Assembly: GCF_000300875.1 (NCBI RefSeq)
Contig: NZ_AMSG01000002.1
Location: forward strand, 211,842 to 275,841
Direction: 5' to 3'
From: Galbibacter marinus
Lineage (GTDB): Bacteria > Bacteroidota > Bacteroidia > Flavobacteriales > Flavobacteriaceae
DNA: 64,000 nt
Below the pieces are notes generated by a model. The model made no database searches. It saw nothing but the letters and a program-made list of their open reading frames with translations, and had not been told where the DNA came from. A program made the translations under genes and the position numbers. Shown here piece by piece: positions 61,949-64,000 of the stretch. Positions within the stretch are counted from its first letter, which is position 1. Every line of letters begins with the position of its first letter.

Positions 61949-63334
61949 ATGCGTTTAATCAAAATCTTTATGTTGTTGTTCACATTAGTAATTACCTCGT
62001 GTGAAAATAATACAAAAAAGGAATCCGATACCGCGGAACCTAATACTCCATCTCCAGAGGAGCAAGGAGAGTTTGTTCCAACAGATGATGATGTTGCCCT
62101 TATGGATAAGGTTCAACGTCAAACTTTCGATTACTTTTGGGATGGTGCCTTACCGAATTCTGGATTGGCAGCAGAACGTATTCATACCGATGGTGAGTAT
62201 CCATCTAATGACAAGCATATTTTAACAACTGGTGGAAGCGGTTTTGGACTCATGGCTATTTTAGTGGGTATTGAACGGGGATACATCACAAGAGATCAAG
62301 CCTTAAAACGATATATTAAGGTCGTCGATTTTTTGGCAAAAGCGGATCGCTTTCATGGTGCATGGCCACATTGGTTGGATGACAATACTGGTAAAACCAA
62401 AGCATTTAGTACCTATGATGATGGTGGGGATCTTGTAGAGACTGCCTTTTTGATTCAAGGACTTTTAACGGTAGCTGAATACTTTAAGGGTGGTAATGAG
62501 CAGGAACAAAAACTAGTTAGTGATATTCAAACCTTATACGAAGAAGTTGAATGGGATTGGTATACTAAAGGAGAAAATGTATTGTATTGGCACTGGTCGA
62601 AAAATCATGAGTGGAAAATGAATTTCCCAATTGGTGGATACAACGAATGCCTTATTATGTATGTTCTAGCAGCTGCATCACCAACTCATCCAATATCTAA
62701 AGAGGTGTATGATAAGGGTTGGGCTAGAGATGGAGCGATTACTGAGGATACTACCTATTATGATTTGCCTACCATACTAGATCATTATGAGCATGATGGC
62801 GACCCAGTTGGTCCCATGTTTTGGTCTCATTATTCGTATTTAGGACTAAATCCAAAAGGCTTAAAAGATCAATATGCTGACTACTGGGCTTTGAATCGTA
62901 ATCATGCATTGATTCAGTATAGGTATTGTGTAGATAATCCAAAGAATTACGAGGGTTATGGGGAAAATTGTTGGGGGATGAGCTCAAGTTATTCCATGAA
63001 AGGCTATGCAGGACATCGTCCTGGAAGTATGGATCTTGGTGTAATTACACCCACTGCAGCACTAGCATCTATGCCTTATACACCAAAAGAAAGTATGCAG
63101 TTTTTAAGATATATGTATACCGAGCAGGATTCCCTTATCGGGAAATATGGCCCCTATGATGCCTTTAGTCTTGAGGAAGATTGGTATGTCCCTCGTTATT
63201 TGGCTATTGATCAAGGGCCCATACCTGTTATGATTGAAAATTATAGAACGGGATTACTTTGGGAGCTTTTTATGAGAAATAAGGATGTTCAAAATGGATT
63301 GGATAAATTAGGGTTTACCTATACAACTATGTAG
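61949..63334 (+). CDS. GH144 family (PF10091) lipoprotein, putative endo-beta-1,2-glucanase
   Basis: The 461-residue precursor has a lipoprotein signal peptide (lipobox VITSC near residue 19). The domain from about 48 to 455 matches the PF10091 'glucoamylase' domain: TFDYFWDGALPNSGLAAERI, TTGGSGFGLMAILVGIERGY, FSTYDDGGDLVETAFLIQGL, HWSKNHEWKMNFPIGGYNEC, WGMSSSYS and GVITPTAALASMPYTP. Characterised secreted members (GH144) cleave beta-1,2-glucan to sophorose-type oligosaccharides. The lipid anchor suggests the enzyme is at the cell surface, feeding the SusCD importer. A beta-glucosidase (GH3) expected in such a locus would lie beyond the window. Confidence 0.88.
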   Translation: MRLIKIFMLLFTLVITSCENNTKKESDTAEPNTPSPEEQGEFVPTDDDVALMDKVQRQTFDYFWDGALPNSGLAAERIHTDGEYPSNDKHILTTGGSGFGLMAILVGIERGYITRDQALKRYIKVVDFLAKADRFHGAWPHWLDDNTGKTKAFSTYDDGGDLVETAFLIQGLLTVAEYFKGGNEQEQKLVSDIQTLYEEVEWDWYTKGENVLYWHWSKNHEWKMNFPIGGYNECLIMYVLAAASPTHPISKEVYDKGWARDGAITEDTTYYDLPTILDHYEHDGDPVGPMFWSHYSYLGLNPKGLKDQYADYWALNRNHALIQYRYCVDNPKNYEGYGENCWGMSSSYSMKGYAGHRPGSMDLGVITPTAALASMPYTPKESMQFLRYMYTEQDSLIGKYGPYDAFSLEEDWYVPRYLAIDQGPIPVMIENYRTGLLWELFMRNKDVQNGLDKLGFTYTTM

Positions 63335-63336
63335 CC

Positions 63337-64000
63337 ATGATCATTAGTCGAAGTGTAATGTACATTGGTGTCTTAGTATTGGTATTGGGGTGTAAACTTC
63401 AAAAAAAAAGCTTTGAGTTTGTAGTATTGCCAGATACGCAGTCTTATATGGAATCTTATCCCGATATTTACATAAGACAAATGGAGTGGATTGCAGATCA
63501 TCAGAAGCGTTTTTCCTTTGTAATACATCTTGGTGACATTACGCAAAACAACAGTGAAAATGAGTGGAAACTCGCCAAAGAAGGATTTAATAGAATAGAA
63601 TCAAAGGTTCCCTATACCTTTAGCATAGGGAATCATGATATGGGGAGTGGACCAGGAAAATTTGCTGATCAGCGCAATACCAAATTGGCCAATGCACATT
63701 TTGACATTCAAGCATTAAAGAATAATGACCATGTGATCGCTTCTTTTCCTAAAGCAACGGTAGATAACCTTTGTAGTAAATTTGAAATCGCTGGCTATAC
63801 TTGGCTGGTATTTTCTTTGGAATTTGGACCTAGAAATAAAACAATTGATTGGGTAGACCAAATAATTGAAAAGCACCCTGAGGCAAAGGTTATTATCAAT
63901 ACGCATGCTTATATGTTTGATGATAATACCTTACATGGGGGTGATCATTGGTGGCAACCACAGGCATATGGGATTGGAAAGGACACAGGAGCAGATGCGG
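63337..64000 (+). CDS. Calcineurin-like metallophosphoesterase lipoprotein (3' end outside window)
   Basis: The gene starts three bases after the GH144 stop, and 221 residues are visible before the window ends. It has a signal peptide with a lipobox LVLGC near residue 19, then the phosphoesterase motifs LPDTQSYM (the D-x-H motif appears as DTQ), VIHLGDITQNN, FSIGNHDMG and INTHAYMF, all in order. Proteins with the DTQ variant are common in Bacteroidetes glycan loci. The substrate is unknown; phosphate removal from a decorated glycan is possible. The last metal-binding motif (GHxH) is beyond the edge. Confidence 0.9.
   Translation, partial: MIISRSVMYIGVLVLVLGCKLQKKSFEFVVLPDTQSYMESYPDIYIRQMEWIADHQKRFSFVIHLGDITQNNSENEWKLAKEGFNRIESKVPYTFSIGNHDMGSGPGKFADQRNTKLANAHFDIQALKNNDHVIASFPKATVDNLCSKFEIAGYTWLVFSLEFGPRNKTIDWVDQIIEKHPEAKVIINTHAYMFDDNTLHGGDHWWQPQAYGIGKDTGADA

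Noticed and set aside
1-64000. tRNA, rRNA, CRISPR arrays, insertion sequences, phage or integrase genes
   Set aside because: I looked through the gaps on both strands and saw no cloverleaf, repeat-spacer array, transposase motif or terminal repeat with target duplication.

Overview
The window is AT-rich chromosomal DNA from a member of the Bacteroidota, most likely a marine-type Flavobacteriaceae. The reasons are the SusC/SusD pair, a sensor-regulator fused to a LuxR-type helix-turn-helix, FN3/FAS1 lipoproteins, a Crp regulator of Bacteroidetes type, several upstream elements that fit the Bacteroidetes -7 consensus TAnnTTTG, and almost no Shine-Dalgarno sequences. I see no tRNA, rRNA, CRISPR array, transposase or integrase.

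Left part (1-21 kb) is a surface-polysaccharide locus. A truncated parallel beta-helix protein enters from the left edge. A tightly packed minus-strand operon (9182 to 1190) then encodes a Wzx flippase, four glycosyltransferases, a polysaccharide pyruvyl transferase and an EpsG/Wzy-like polymerase, followed at 9994-11397 by UDP-glucose dehydrogenase. Across a 557-bp gap with leader hairpins, a plus-strand operon encodes a sugar aminotransferase, a PglF/CapD-type 4,6-dehydratase, Wza and the Wzc tyrosine kinase. It runs tail to tail into a CpsB-type phosphatase gene. Together these could build and export an acidic, possibly pyruvylated polysaccharide with an amino-deoxy sugar; the initiating phosphosugar transferase is not in the window. 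An FN3-FAS1 lipoprotein closes the region. Two decayed genes are present: a DUF1272 gene with an in-frame stop and the C-terminal stub of an OmpA-family gene.

Middle part (21-49.5 kb) is a mosaic of stress and redox genes: a Fur-family regulator, a group III truncated haemoglobin with a Crp/Fnr regulator and candidate operators, ketopantoate-reductase-like protein, YegP/DUF1508, a CorC/CNNM transporter, a K+/H+ antiporter, the TIGR02587/TIGR02588 pair, a LigD split into separate phosphoesterase and polymerase genes, a haem N-oxygenase (YqcI/YcgG) coupled to a DUF1989 protein, general-stress PPOX and SDR proteins, SurE, two DUF892 ferritin-like proteins (one with a degenerate metal site), twin AraC regulators beside a flavodoxin-like reductase, a lipid kinase, and a DUF1704 peptidase / ATP-grasp ligase / aspartoacylase-like operon, ending with the catalase KatE.

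Right part (49.6-64 kb) begins with a DUF3307-SatD pair headed by three exactly phased palindromes, a hotdog thioesterase and RmuC. It ends in a polysaccharide utilisation locus: a beta-propeller/LuxR regulator, SusC, SusD, a LamG-type lipoprotein, a GH144 (PF10091) glucanase and a metallophosphoesterase cut by the window edge. GH144 suggests beta-1,2-glucan as substrate. Two matching inverted repeats ahead of susC are candidate operators.
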